Positions 38,855 through 48,300 of a stretch of 64,000 bases of DNA are shown here, in pieces. Location: assembly GCA_016781525.1 (NCBI GenBank), contig JADDQE010000263.1, positions 1 to 64,000 of the forward strand, given 5' to 3'. The notes under the pieces were generated by a model that made no database searches, was not told the origin of the DNA, and saw only the letters and a list, made by a program, of their open reading frames with translations. The position numbers were made by a program, and so were the translations under genes. Source of the DNA: a bacterium (lineage in GTDB: Bacteria; Chloroflexota; Chloroflexia; Chloroflexales; Kallotenuaceae). Each line of letters begins with the position of its first letter. The first letter of the stretch is position 1.

Positions 38855-38868
38855 GTTTAGTGCTAAAC
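38855..38868. promoter_or_regulatory. Putative MarR operator upstream of the dioxygenase operon
   Basis: GTTTAG-TG-CTAAAC inverted repeat, same core as the site in front of marR. Confidence 0.6.
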
Positions 38869-38885
38869 CGAGCCGGTAAAAAAAT

Positions 38886-39335
38886 TTAGGGTACGAGGCT
38901 ATGGTCGAGCTTGCGCAACAGGCGCAGCAGCTCATGCTGCTCGTCATCCGAGAGTGGAGCCAAGAGATCGGCAATCAGCGCTTCCTGCCGCGGCACCAGC
39001 TCGTGAAACAGCGCCCGGCCCCGCTCGGTGAGCGACAAGCAGTTGGTGCGGCCCTCCTGCCGCCGCGTGATCAGCCCTTCCTGCTCGAGCTTGCCAAGCA
39101 GCTGCGAGATATTCCCTTTGGTTACCAAGAGCGCCGCCGCTAGCTCCTGCTGGGACATACCCTCGGCGGCCCCAACCTTCGCCAGGACATCAAAGTGCGC
39201 CGTGTTTAAGCCGTGAGCCCGGAAGAAGCGCTCTGAGCGTGTGTCGATCTTTTGAAACACACGGGCCATGCGCAGCCATGCCAACACGGCCGGCCGGCGC
39301 AAGCTATGCTCTCTTCTTCGTGGCGTCCTGGTCAT
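38886..39335 (-). CDS. MarR-family transcriptional regulator
   Basis: GMSQQELAAALLVTKGNISQLLGKLEQEGLITRRQEGRTNCLSLTERG wHTH. Confidence 0.92.
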   Translation of the reverse strand: MTRTPRRREHSLRRPAVLAWLRMARVFQKIDTRSERFFRAHGLNTAHFDVLAKVGAAEGMSQQELAAALLVTKGNISQLLGKLEQEGLITRRQEGRTNCLSLTERGRALFHELVPRQEALIADLLAPLSDDEQHELLRLLRKLDHSLVP

Positions 39336-39340
39336 GACTT

Positions 39341-39358
39341 CAGTTTAGCACTAAACTG
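39341..39358. promoter_or_regulatory. Putative MarR autoregulatory operator
   Basis: Perfect inverted repeat CAGTTTAG-CA-CTAAACTG 6 bp upstream of the marR start. Confidence 0.65.
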
Positions 39359-39485
39359 TGGCGGTGTCAAGCCTGCCCAGGAACAGGCTGGCATCCGAAG
39401 CATTTGGTGTGGGACACGCCCCTGCGGCCCGGGTAATGATCGGGGAAGGGATTCTGAGGTGGCGATTAGGCCCGTTTCAACGCCG

Positions 39486-39800
39486 CTACTCCTTGAGGCG
39501 CCGAAGCACGCGCTCGGCGATCATTAGTTCCTGCTGCGCATCCTGAATTTCTGGCCTGAGCCGCGCGATCGTCTGCTCATACACCGGGATCATCGCCGCG
39601 GCCTTTGCAATCTCGAGTGCATCGTCCTCAGGCGTTGCATAGGCCAGTATATGGCGCTTTTGATCGAGCTCACGTTGATAGCGGGTGTAACGCTCCTCCT
39701 TCTCGTCCAGCTGCTGCTGGATGGCATCCCGGTGTGCACGCGCCTCGCCGATCTCGTCGCGTGGCCGCTCGTTCTCCCGCGCCGCCCTTTCGTCCCTCAT
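39486..39800 (-). CDS. Small coiled-coil protein, unknown function
   Basis: Charged heptad-like sequence through 104 aa. Confidence 0.5.
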   Translation of the reverse strand: MRDERAARENERPRDEIGEARAHRDAIQQQLDEKEERYTRYQRELDQKRHILAYATPEDDALEIAKAAAMIPVYEQTIARLRPEIQDAQQELMIAERVLRRLKE

Positions 39801-39906
39801 CGCCTTCTCCTTCTTCCTGGCATCTTGCCGATGGGTCCGATGTAGCGGGTTTGTAAGCCGGATCTATGCCAGGAGCGCAAGCCCATTCAACCAGTGGTGG
39901 GCGGCT

Positions 39907-40836
39907 TTATTGCAAAACGACGAGTAGGACGCTGAGCGTCAGCAAGCTGCCGAGCGTGGTTGCCACGACGACATTGCTCACGAAGTGCGGCCACGCATCA
40001 AATTCCAGCGCCAGGATTGTGGTGTTAACCGCGGTGGGCATAGCGGCCTGCATGATCCCGACGCGGAGTGGGAGATCGCTTAGTCCCAGAAGATAGGCGG
40101 CGCCAAAAGCGATCGGCACTGAAACGACCAGTCGCAAGGTGCTCGCGACGCCGAGCGGACCAAGTGTTCCTACGGGTTTGTGCCGGCGCAGCTGCATCCC
40201 GAGAATGAGCAGAAGGAATGGTAGCGTTGCGTCGGCCAGCAAGCGCAGCCCGCGAAACAGGCCGGCGGCGACAAAGCCGTCACTTTCGTCGAGCCGGATG
40301 CCGAGTACCCGGAAGAGGAGCGCCAGCAGCGCGGCATACAGCATGGGCATGCGCAAGACTTGAGCGAGCGCGGCCCGCCGATTACCTCCACCGCTCGACG
40401 CGACATACACTGCCAATGTTTGAGATAAAAATGCCTGCACAAGATAGCCGATGACGGCGTACTGAAAGCCGACATCGCCAAAGGCGAACCGTGTCGCCGG
40501 CAGGCCGTAGTTGCCCGAATTCATAAAAGTCGCAGCCAGCATAAAGCCGCTACGCTGCCTGACGCTCAATCCCATTACCTGCGCGAGTACGTAGGCACAG
40601 AGACACATGCTGACGACGACCAGGAGCATAAGCAAGGCCAAGCGGACCGCCTCACCGCCGTTTACCTCGGTCCGCAGCAGTGTAACGAAGAGTAAGCAAG
40701 GGCTGAGCCCGTAGAGACTGACGCGGTTGAGCGTGCGCGGATCAAGTGGGAACGCTCCCTCTAGCGCGTAGCCGATCCCGGCAATGACCACGATGGGCAA
40801 GAGCACTTCACTGAAAACTTCCAGCAGTAAGTTCAT
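39907..40836 (-). CDS. AEC (auxin efflux carrier) family transporter
   Basis: Multi-TM; FMNSGNYGLPATRFAFGDVGFQYAVIGYLVQ. Confidence 0.9.
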   Translation of the reverse strand: MNLLLEVFSEVLLPIVVIAGIGYALEGAFPLDPRTLNRVSLYGLSPCLLFVTLLRTEVNGGEAVRLALLMLLVVVSMCLCAYVLAQVMGLSVRQRSGFMLAATFMNSGNYGLPATRFAFGDVGFQYAVIGYLVQAFLSQTLAVYVASSGGGNRRAALAQVLRMPMLYAALLALLFRVLGIRLDESDGFVAAGLFRGLRLLADATLPFLLLILGMQLRRHKPVGTLGPLGVASTLRLVVSVPIAFGAAYLLGLSDLPLRVGIMQAAMPTAVNTTILALEFDAWPHFVSNVVVATTLGSLLTLSVLLVVLQ

Positions 40837-41023
40837 TGGGGCCCTAAACGCCGCTTGCGCGGTCCTGCTCCATCACGAGAATGCTTTTGATTGACATAAA
40901 TTATAACGTCGCGGCGACAGTGCGCCGTCACGGCGCACTGGGTGATGCGAAGGGTTTCGCTGTTCGTGTACTTCGCACGGGCTTGCGGCGGAACCAACAC
41001 AGCTCCTAGGTCGTCCGAGTGGA

Positions 41024-42088
41024 TCAGGCCGCTGCTGGACCAGTCACGAACCGGTAAACCGTCGTGTGCTGGTACACCTCGCCAGGACGTAGCACGGTCG
41101 AGGGAAACTGCGGCTGATTGGGCGAGTCCGGGAAGTGCTGCGTTTCCAGACACAGCCCGCCGTACTTGACATAGGTCTGGCCGCCCTTCCCAGTGATACT
41201 GCCGTCAAGCTGGTTGCCGGAGTAGAACTGAACGCCGGGCTGCGTGGTCAGCACCTCCATCAAGCGCCCGGTTGTTGGCTCGTACAGTCGCGCGGCCAGT
41301 CCCAGCTCGCCACCACCATGGTCCAGCACCCAGTTGTGGTCGTATCCCTGGCCGTACCTGATCTGCTCGTCATCACTGGCGACCTGTGTCCCGATTTGTG
41401 TAGGCGCCATAAAATCCATTGGCGTGCCCGCGACCGGGCGAAGCTCGCCGAGTGGAATGCTGGTCGCGTCGATCGGCGTGAAGCGTGACGCAAAGAGCTG
41501 GATCTCGTGATCGAGGATCGTCCCGGTACCGGCCAAGTTGAAATAGGCGTGATTGGTGAGATTGATGATCGTGTCGGCGTCTGTCGTCGCCGTGTAGTCG
41601 ATGCGCAATTCATTCTGATCGGTAAGCGTGTACACGACGGTGACAGACAAGTTGCCGGGGTAGCCCTCCTCGCCGTCACGGCTGAGGTAACGCAGCTCAA
41701 GGCTCGCACCATCGTCGCTTGCCCGCTCCCGAGCCTCCCAAACCCGATGGTGAAAACCGGTGGGACCGCCGTGGAGATGGTTGGGGCCGTTGTTGCGGGC
41801 GAGTTGATATGTGATGCCATTCAGCTCAAACCGTCCCCCCGCGATCCGGTTGGCATAGCGTCCGACCACTACGCCGAAAAAAGGGTGCGCGCCCAGATAG
41901 GGCTGCAGCGTTTCAAAGCCGAGCAGAACGTCAGCGATCGTGCCGTTTTGATCCGGAACGCGCAGCGCCACCAACGTCCCTCCGTACGTCGAAATGTCCG
42001 CTTCGACGCCCTGGGCGTTTCTCAATGTGTAGCACTCGATGGTCTCACCCTCGGGAGTATCGCCGAAGGCACGTTGTGAGACTGGCAT
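41024..42088 (-). CDS. galM: Aldose 1-epimerase
   Basis: DISTYGGTLVALRVPD...GRYANRIAGGRFELNG...NHLHGGPTGFH...NLTNHAYFNLAG. Confidence 0.93.
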   Translation of the reverse strand: MPVSQRAFGDTPEGETIECYTLRNAQGVEADISTYGGTLVALRVPDQNGTIADVLLGFETLQPYLGAHPFFGVVVGRYANRIAGGRFELNGITYQLARNNGPNHLHGGPTGFHHRVWEARERASDDGASLELRYLSRDGEEGYPGNLSVTVVYTLTDQNELRIDYTATTDADTIINLTNHAYFNLAGTGTILDHEIQLFASRFTPIDATSIPLGELRPVAGTPMDFMAPTQIGTQVASDDEQIRYGQGYDHNWVLDHGGGELGLAARLYEPTTGRLMEVLTTQPGVQFYSGNQLDGSITGKGGQTYVKYGGLCLETQHFPDSPNQPQFPSTVLRPGEVYQHTTVYRFVTGPAAA

Positions 42089-42484
42089 ACGAAATCTCCC
42101 TCCCTTGGCAGGCATCGTAGGTGGTTCCCTTGACCCTGCGCTGTCTAACAGGCGGTTTAGGCCCTTTCACAGCCCGGCGTAGCCTACATGGTACAACATA
42201 TCTCCGGTCGCACTGCGCTCTGGGTGCAGTGTTGAAGGACAACCCGCTCAGGCCCGTCCTTTTATCAGACTACCTCGCTTCCGAGGTCCGGCATATGATA
42301 GAGGATCATCCCACTGCGCGCCATAGCGGGTAGGGCTCGTCGTGCGAGAGCTGCCCGGGGCAGCAAGGTCCGCGGCGCCAAGTCGCAGGGATGCTTGGTT
42401 CTCCCCGGCTGCAACAAGAATTTACAGTTGGTCGTACCTTTACAAGGAACGGCGATCACAGGCCAAGGATACGGTGCGTTAGCA

Positions 42485-43231
42485 ATGAGCGGAATAAGTG
42501 TGGAGCCGAGCTGGCGGAGGCGCGAAGTGTTGCTTGTCCTCGTGCTGGCTGTCGTAACAGTTGTTATGGGCCGCGTGCCGATCCTGGGCTGGCTGTTCTA
42601 TCCTTTCCAGGTCTACGGTACGTTCGTGCATGAGCTGAGCCACGGCCTAGCCGCGATACTGACTGGCGGGGCCTTCCGGCGCTTTGCGGTCCATCCCGAT
42701 CTTTCCGGCACGGCTACCGCCGCAGGCGGCGTCAGCTGGATCGTGACGAGTGCTGGTTACCTTGGCAGCGCAATGTTTGGCGCGCTGCTTACCTTCTTGT
42801 CGGCCTCACGTGTTCCCGCTCGCGTCGTCCTGCTTTGGCTCGGCCTGGCACTTGGCGTGCTTTCGCTCGTCTTTGCGCGGAATGTCTTTGGAATTGTTTC
42901 CGGGCTTGTGCTTGCTGCACTCCTGATGCTAGCCGGGCGACGACTACGCGAAAGCTGGGCAGATGCGCTTCTGCTGTTTTTGGCGGTCCAAATGATGTTA
43001 GACGCGCTCGACAGCGTATTTGACCTGATGTTTCTTTCGGCGTTGAGGGCGGCCCCACGGACTGATGCTCAGATTATGGCCGATGCAACCGGAATTCCTG
43101 CACTCGTTTGGGCAGCCCTGTGGACGGGCGTGTCCCTGGTGATCCTGCTGAGCTCGCTACGCGTAGCATACCGGCGTACACCGACGCCCTTGATCCAGGA
43201 TGGAGTTGAGCCTCGGTATCGCCTGCGCTAG
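42485..43231 (+). CDS. M50-family (M50B-like) membrane metallopeptidase
   Basis: TFVHELSHGLAAILTGGAFRRFAVHP (HExxH) within a multi-TM protein. Confidence 0.8.
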   Translation: MSGISVEPSWRRREVLLVLVLAVVTVVMGRVPILGWLFYPFQVYGTFVHELSHGLAAILTGGAFRRFAVHPDLSGTATAAGGVSWIVTSAGYLGSAMFGALLTFLSASRVPARVVLLWLGLALGVLSLVFARNVFGIVSGLVLAALLMLAGRRLRESWADALLLFLAVQMMLDALDSVFDLMFLSALRAAPRTDAQIMADATGIPALVWAALWTGVSLVILLSSLRVAYRRTPTPLIQDGVEPRYRLR

Positions 43232-43438
43232 CCGCGCTCAAATAGTGCCCGATCCCGACGCCCATCCGAGGTCCTGGCAGTGGTCCAAGCCATGGCGCGG
43301 AGGGCTCAACCCGCATGGTCAGCGTGAGCAGCGCGATCGTGACCAGCCGGCTTGTTGGTCCGGAAGCAAGGCGATACAATCTGGACGAACATTAGCCCAC
43401 TCTGCGGCGCGTGTCGCTTGGGAAAGAAACGGAGCATT

Positions 43439-44563
43439 GGATTGAACATCGAGACGCTTGCCATTCATGCCGGCCAGGATATCGACCCCGCTACGGGCTC
43501 GGTTATCCCGCCGATCTATCTGTCGACTACCTTTGAGCGGGCCGCCGACGGGACTTTTCCCCAGAGTTACATGTACACCCGCAACGCCAATCCCAACCGA
43601 ACAATACTGGAGCGCTGCCTGAGTGCGCTGGAAGATGGCGTCGAGTGTGCGGCCTTCGGCTCGGGTCTCGCGGCAACGATGAGTATCTTTCAGGCGCTCC
43701 GGCCCGGTGATCATGTGGTCGCCCCTGACGACGCCTATCACGGCGTGTCGCGCCTCCTGCGTGAGATCATGGCGCGCTGGGGCTTGACCTATACCGCGGT
43801 TGACATGACCGATCTCGGCGCAGTGCGCGCCGCGCTCCAGCCGCAGACGCGTCTGATCTGGATCGAAACTCCGTCAAATCCTCGGCTCAAGGTCGCCGAC
43901 ATCGAAGCGATTGCGGGGATTGCCCATGATGTGGGAGCGCTATGTGTGGTCGACAACACCTGGGCGACGCCAGTTCAGCAGCGACCCTTGGAGCTTGGGG
44001 CCGACCTGGTGCTGCACGCCACAACCAAGTATTTGGGCGGCCATAGTGATGTACTGGGCGGTGCCGTGGTGACGCGCGAGCTGTCGCCAATCTTCGAGCA
44101 GGTGCGCTTCCTCCAGGCAAACGGCGGCGCGGTCCCCTCCCCATTCGACTGCTGGCTGTTGCTGCGCGGTATCCAAACGCTCGCCTACCGCGTTCGCGCT
44201 CACGCCGAGAACGCAATGCGCGTTGCGCGCTTCCTTGCTAGCCACCCTCGTATCGAGCGGGTCCACTACCCGGGTTTGGAAACCCATCCTGGGCACGCGG
44301 TCGCCACACGTCAGATGCGCGGCTTTGGCGGCATGCTATCGATCGAGGTTCATGGCGGCGAGGGGGCCGCGATGGCGGTCGCTGGCCGCCTCCAGATTTT
44401 TACGCGCGCTACCAGTCTCGGGGGTATCGAGAGCTTGATTGAGCACCGCGCCTCGATCGAGGGGCCGGAAAGCAAGACGCCGCCCAGCTTGCTGCGCGTC
44501 TCAGTCGGGCTGGAGCACCCAGATGATTTGATTGCCGATCTTGAGCAGGCGCTAGCCGAGTAA
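43439..44563 (+). CDS. Trans-sulfuration family PLP enzyme (cystathionine gamma-synthase/lyase-like)
   Basis: LHATTKYLGGHSDVLGGAVV PLP-lysine motif; YMYTRNANPNRTILERCLSALE; TTG start proposed at 43439. Confidence 0.9.
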   Translation, partial: GLNIETLAIHAGQDIDPATGSVIPPIYLSTTFERAADGTFPQSYMYTRNANPNRTILERCLSALEDGVECAAFGSGLAATMSIFQALRPGDHVVAPDDAYHGVSRLLREIMARWGLTYTAVDMTDLGAVRAALQPQTRLIWIETPSNPRLKVADIEAIAGIAHDVGALCVVDNTWATPVQQRPLELGADLVLHATTKYLGGHSDVLGGAVVTRELSPIFEQVRFLQANGGAVPSPFDCWLLLRGIQTLAYRVRAHAENAMRVARFLASHPRIERVHYPGLETHPGHAVATRQMRGFGGMLSIEVHGGEGAAMAVAGRLQIFTRATSLGGIESLIEHRASIEGPESKTPPSLLRVSVGLEHPDDLIADLEQALAE

Positions 44564-44628
44564 TGGGCGGCGGGCGACCTACGGGACTGTTTGTAGTGTG
44601 GTCGTGATCAACTGGTGCGCAGGTCGTC

Positions 44629-45189
44629 TCACGGTTCACCTGGCGGCTGCGATCCTGGGACTGACACTCCCTGTCCCAAACGCAGCCGCCGCAGCAGCTC
44701 GCCCAGGCTCGCCACGATGAGCACTCCGCCAACCACTGTCAGTGTGTCGTCGAGCGTCGGCTTAAATCCGCCTAGGGCGGTCAAAAGTGTGGTGGAGGCG
44801 GCGGGGGCGTGCTGGGCACGGAATAGCAGGGTGCCGACCATCGTGAGCCCGACGGCAAGCACGCCGGCCCAGACGCGGATCGGCGTGAGCTCGCCGGTCT
44901 TAAGTACGGATGGAGCGGTTGTCGCTCCCAGCAGCACTACGGCAAGGAAGGCTGCCCCAAGACCGATCAGGTTGCCCGCCACCGCGTTGTAGAAGCGCGC
45001 GCTTGGGTGCTCGGGTGTCTCGACCTGCAAGAAGGCAGTGGAGGCCAGGCTGGCAAAGAGCCAGGGCCGATCAACGACCAACCCGGTGAGACCGAGTAAC
45101 AAGACCAGGGCGGCCGTGAGGACCGGCGCCCAGATGATATCGGGCATCCTGGGCGGCGAGAGCTTGGATTGTGGTTGTTTGTTGGGCAT
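44629..45189 (-). CDS. Membrane protein, unknown function
   Basis: Multi-TM ORF, PNARFYNAVAGNLIGL-like region (ARFYNAVAGNLIGLGAAFL). Confidence 0.65.
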   Translation of the reverse strand: MPNKQPQSKLSPPRMPDIIWAPVLTAALVLLLGLTGLVVDRPWLFASLASTAFLQVETPEHPSARFYNAVAGNLIGLGAAFLAVVLLGATTAPSVLKTGELTPIRVWAGVLAVGLTMVGTLLFRAQHAPAASTTLLTALGGFKPTLDDTLTVVGGVLIVASLGELLRRLRLGQGVSVPGSQPPGEP

Positions 45190-45327
45190 ATGATTGTGAA
45201 GGTAGCGCTTGCCGAGGTACGCGCATGCCCCTCAAGCATCTAATAGGGCGATTGTCAGGGCGGACACTCCCTCAAGCTCAACCGGAGCGACATGCCCCAG
45301 CTCGCGCTTGTGGCAATCTGTTTGTGG

Positions 45328-45822
45328 CTAGCTTGGGGATTCTGCTACTTTGTTAGACACCTCAGGATTGGCCCAAGAGACATACTTCGGAATCGCGCTA
45401 ATACCGCCGCTGCGCTCCAAAACAGCGTACTTGATCTGATCCAGACGCTCAACGCCAAACTGTGCCCGCGCTTGCTCTAGGATATCGTCCTCGGTCACGC
45501 GCACCCGCTTTAGTCGATCCTGATGGATGTGACCATCTTCAATCAGCAGCAGCGGCACGTCGTTGAGGAACTTGTCGACCTTCGTCGAGCGGGTGCCGAG
45601 GAACTGCATGAGCACATTAACCCCGATCAGAGTCAACACCAGGAGGAAGGAATTGGTCATCGACTCGTCGCCGTCGATGAGCGCCTGCTGGATCGATTCG
45701 GAGATGATGAGGAGCAGAACCGCATCAAAGGTCGTTATCTCCGCTAATGCCCGCTTGCCGCTAATGCGAAAGATCAGCAACAAGAAGAAGTAGGTAGCGA
45801 GGCCTCGTAAAATTGAATCCAT
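45328..45822 (-). CDS. DUF421/YetF family membrane protein
   Basis: FRISGKRALAEITTFDAVLLLIISESIQQALI...LIEDGHI. Confidence 0.88.
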   Translation of the reverse strand: MDSILRGLATYFFLLLIFRISGKRALAEITTFDAVLLLIISESIQQALIDGDESMTNSFLLVLTLIGVNVLMQFLGTRSTKVDKFLNDVPLLLIEDGHIHQDRLKRVRVTEDDILEQARAQFGVERLDQIKYAVLERSGGISAIPKYVSWANPEVSNKVAESPS

Positions 45823-45928
45823 GTCGAGACTCCTGGTGATCTTGCACCCTACAATGATTGAGTGGCTAGCCGACGTGGTTCAAGCGGAGCGTAGCGCATC
45901 CCAAGGTTGGCTTCATAAGCTCCGCCGG

Positions 45929-46435
45929 CTAGGGGTAAATCATTTGCTTGAATGTGTGCTCCGGCCCGCCTTCGAGGCCGACGCGGACCTCGTGTTGGCC
46001 GATCGTGATCGGCATAAAGTTGAACGTAAGCTTATTGACCTCGCCGGCATTAGCTACCTTAAAGACATAGGTCAGCCGGTCGCCCGCGGTCTCAACACTG
46101 TCTGGCTCAGGGACAACATTCTGGATCTCCACCTGCTCCAGGTACTCGCGATTCACGGAGATGCGCGCCTCTTCCCCCTGAACAGCCCCCGGCTGTACCG
46201 CGATCTTCATCTCCACTGGCGCCCGATGGCGAACAAAGCGTCCATACTGAACTTGTAGTGGTGTGCCTTCACCCGCTGTGGCGGCACTGAATGGACCCGC
46301 ACCTAAAAACCCGGCGAATGCGGCAACCATCAGCAACCCGAAGAATATCCAGCCGACTCTCTGTGCTATCCATGAACGGCGTTGATAGTCGAGATCCTGG
46401 CTGAGCTCGATGTCGCCGATGCGTTCCATTGCCAT
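45929..46435 (-). CDS. Membrane-anchored protein upstream of the YetF-like gene
   Basis: Single TM helix (GWIFFGLLMVAAFAGFLGAG) and soluble C-terminal domain. Confidence 0.7.
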   Translation of the reverse strand: MAMERIGDIELSQDLDYQRRSWIAQRVGWIFFGLLMVAAFAGFLGAGPFSAATAGEGTPLQVQYGRFVRHRAPVEMKIAVQPGAVQGEEARISVNREYLEQVEIQNVVPEPDSVETAGDRLTYVFKVANAGEVNKLTFNFMPITIGQHEVRVGLEGGPEHTFKQMIYP

Positions 46436-47373
46436 GGGACCCTCCTAAAGACGCTTGTGCGATTGCGAGCCTGGATCGAGCGCGTGAGCAAGCCCTATGC
46501 CAATAACGCAGCGCCGGTCCGGCACAGCTCCGTCCTGGTATTCCAAATATCAGGACGCCCGCATACACTCGCCGTGGTCAGCCGCCATGCACGCGAGACC
46601 CCTGGGCCGCACCTCGTTCTCGGGGAGGTGATCGAGGCGTGCAGACCTACCTTCGAATTGCGCCACGATCGGGATTTCCGGGCCCGGCTCGCTGATAACC
46701 TGCGGTACTGCCAACAGACCCATACTTCGTTCTCGTAGCTCCAGCCCAATAGTCCTAGCAGTTCATACCCACGTGATGGCTGTTGCCGTACGACCAACGC
46801 ACTTGTTCCAAAATTCTTTAACTGTGATATATCTACTACAGAGACCTGTATGTGGTGTGATGAACAAGGCGCGGCACCTGCACCAGCGGCATTGCTTCGA
46901 CCAAGACCCTCATGCAAACGTACTCCGGGCTCACGACTGTTTCCGCTTGTTCACACAACCCAAGCACCAGCACCGCTTAACGAGAGACCGTCAGGAGTAT
47001 TTGAATGTCGTAGGTGCCTACAGCTATGTTGGTGGAACTTAGGTCCTTGCTTAAGCGCCCAGTCCGGGGTAGCCCACCTGCTCGCCTGCACGCTTCAATC
47101 GGCTGCCGGTCGCTGGTAATCCGGCTACGGAGTGTGCCCTAAGCTGTTTTTTTTCCTGCTCTGACCCCCCTGCGCAGACCTTTTCTCCATACCATGTCTC
47201 AGTCGCTGTTCCATCGTGGCCCGTTGCCCGGCAGCGTTGCGTGTGTCGGCTTAACAGGCAGGCGCAGCTGTGCAAGCGCGTTGGGGGTGTCCGCTACCTG
47301 GCGACTCGGATAAGTTGGAGCCGGATTTGGGTGCTCTTGCAGCTCCCAAACATCAATCATTACTCGGAGAAAT

Positions 47374-48270
47374 ATGAGCGAGCAAGCACTTTGGCACCAG
47401 TTGAATACGCTTGGCGGTCTGCAGCACGGCTGGTGGTATAACGCGGTCGTAACGCCTGCCCTGTTTGTGTCGATTGGCGCACTGCTTCTGATGGTTTGGG
47501 CCGGCCGGCAGGTCGAACGTAAAATGAGTCTCTTTCTGCTCTGTTGCGTAGCCTGCGTTCCGCCCTTGTTGATCGTGCCGTCGTTCTATGTCGCGCTCGA
47601 GCCCCGTTACGCAATGGCCTACGCGGGTCTACCCTGGCCGTCTGCCCCCAACCAGCTACCACGTCAGGCTACGCAAAGCCTAACTATCTATCTCGGGACC
47701 CTAGCCCAGTTGGGCATTACGGGCGCGATCGTTGGGCTCATGTTTGGGTTAGGAAGCTTGTCCGTGAGCGCCTCGGCGAGTAATGTCCCAGGCCTCAGCG
47801 GTGCCGCGCGGCAAATCACCCAGGTCGTGCGTGACAAAACCCAGCGCTTCCGACGCAATGCCAACGGAACCGATCAAGCGGCGGTAAGCAGCCTCTTGAG
47901 CACGCCATACGGACGGCTCACGGTGTTGACGGCTCCCCATACGGGCACGCAGTTCGCCGTACGCCCGCGTAACACGATCGGCCGCAAAGAGTGTGACATT
48001 GTCTTGAGCAACGTCATCGTTTCCAAACAGCACGCGCAGCTTGACGTCGACGAGCACGGGCAAACCACGATCGCCGATCAAGGGAGCGCAAACGGCTTGT
48101 TCGTGTACCGCCTGACTGTTGCCGGGGTGGATGAAAGGCACGATCTTGGAGTGTTAAATGGGCAACCGTTTACGCTGCAATCGGGCGACACAATCGCTCT
48201 GGGCGATCCAGACCATCCGGATGATGGCGAACACGCGGTGAAGCTGCGCTTTGATCGCGACCGCTTCTAA
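47374..48270 (+). CDS. Membrane protein with C-terminal FHA domain
   Basis: NTIGRKECDIVLSNVIVSKQHAQLDVDEHGQTTIADQGSANGLFV FHA signature. Confidence 0.9.
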   Translation: MSEQALWHQLNTLGGLQHGWWYNAVVTPALFVSIGALLLMVWAGRQVERKMSLFLLCCVACVPPLLIVPSFYVALEPRYAMAYAGLPWPSAPNQLPRQATQSLTIYLGTLAQLGITGAIVGLMFGLGSLSVSASASNVPGLSGAARQITQVVRDKTQRFRRNANGTDQAAVSSLLSTPYGRLTVLTAPHTGTQFAVRPRNTIGRKECDIVLSNVIVSKQHAQLDVDEHGQTTIADQGSANGLFVYRLTVAGVDERHDLGVLNGQPFTLQSGDTIALGDPDHPDDGEHAVKLRFDRDRF

Positions 48271-48300
48271 TCCAAGAGTGACGATGACTTGCTTGGGGAG

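Noticed and set aside
46773-47119. Possible transposase remnant in the 46.5-47.3 kb gap (RLTRDRQEYLNVVGAYSYVGGT resembles an IS630-type segment)
   Set aside because: Match is short and partly by eye; no terminal inverted repeats or DDE motif found. A search of this gap against transposases would settle it.
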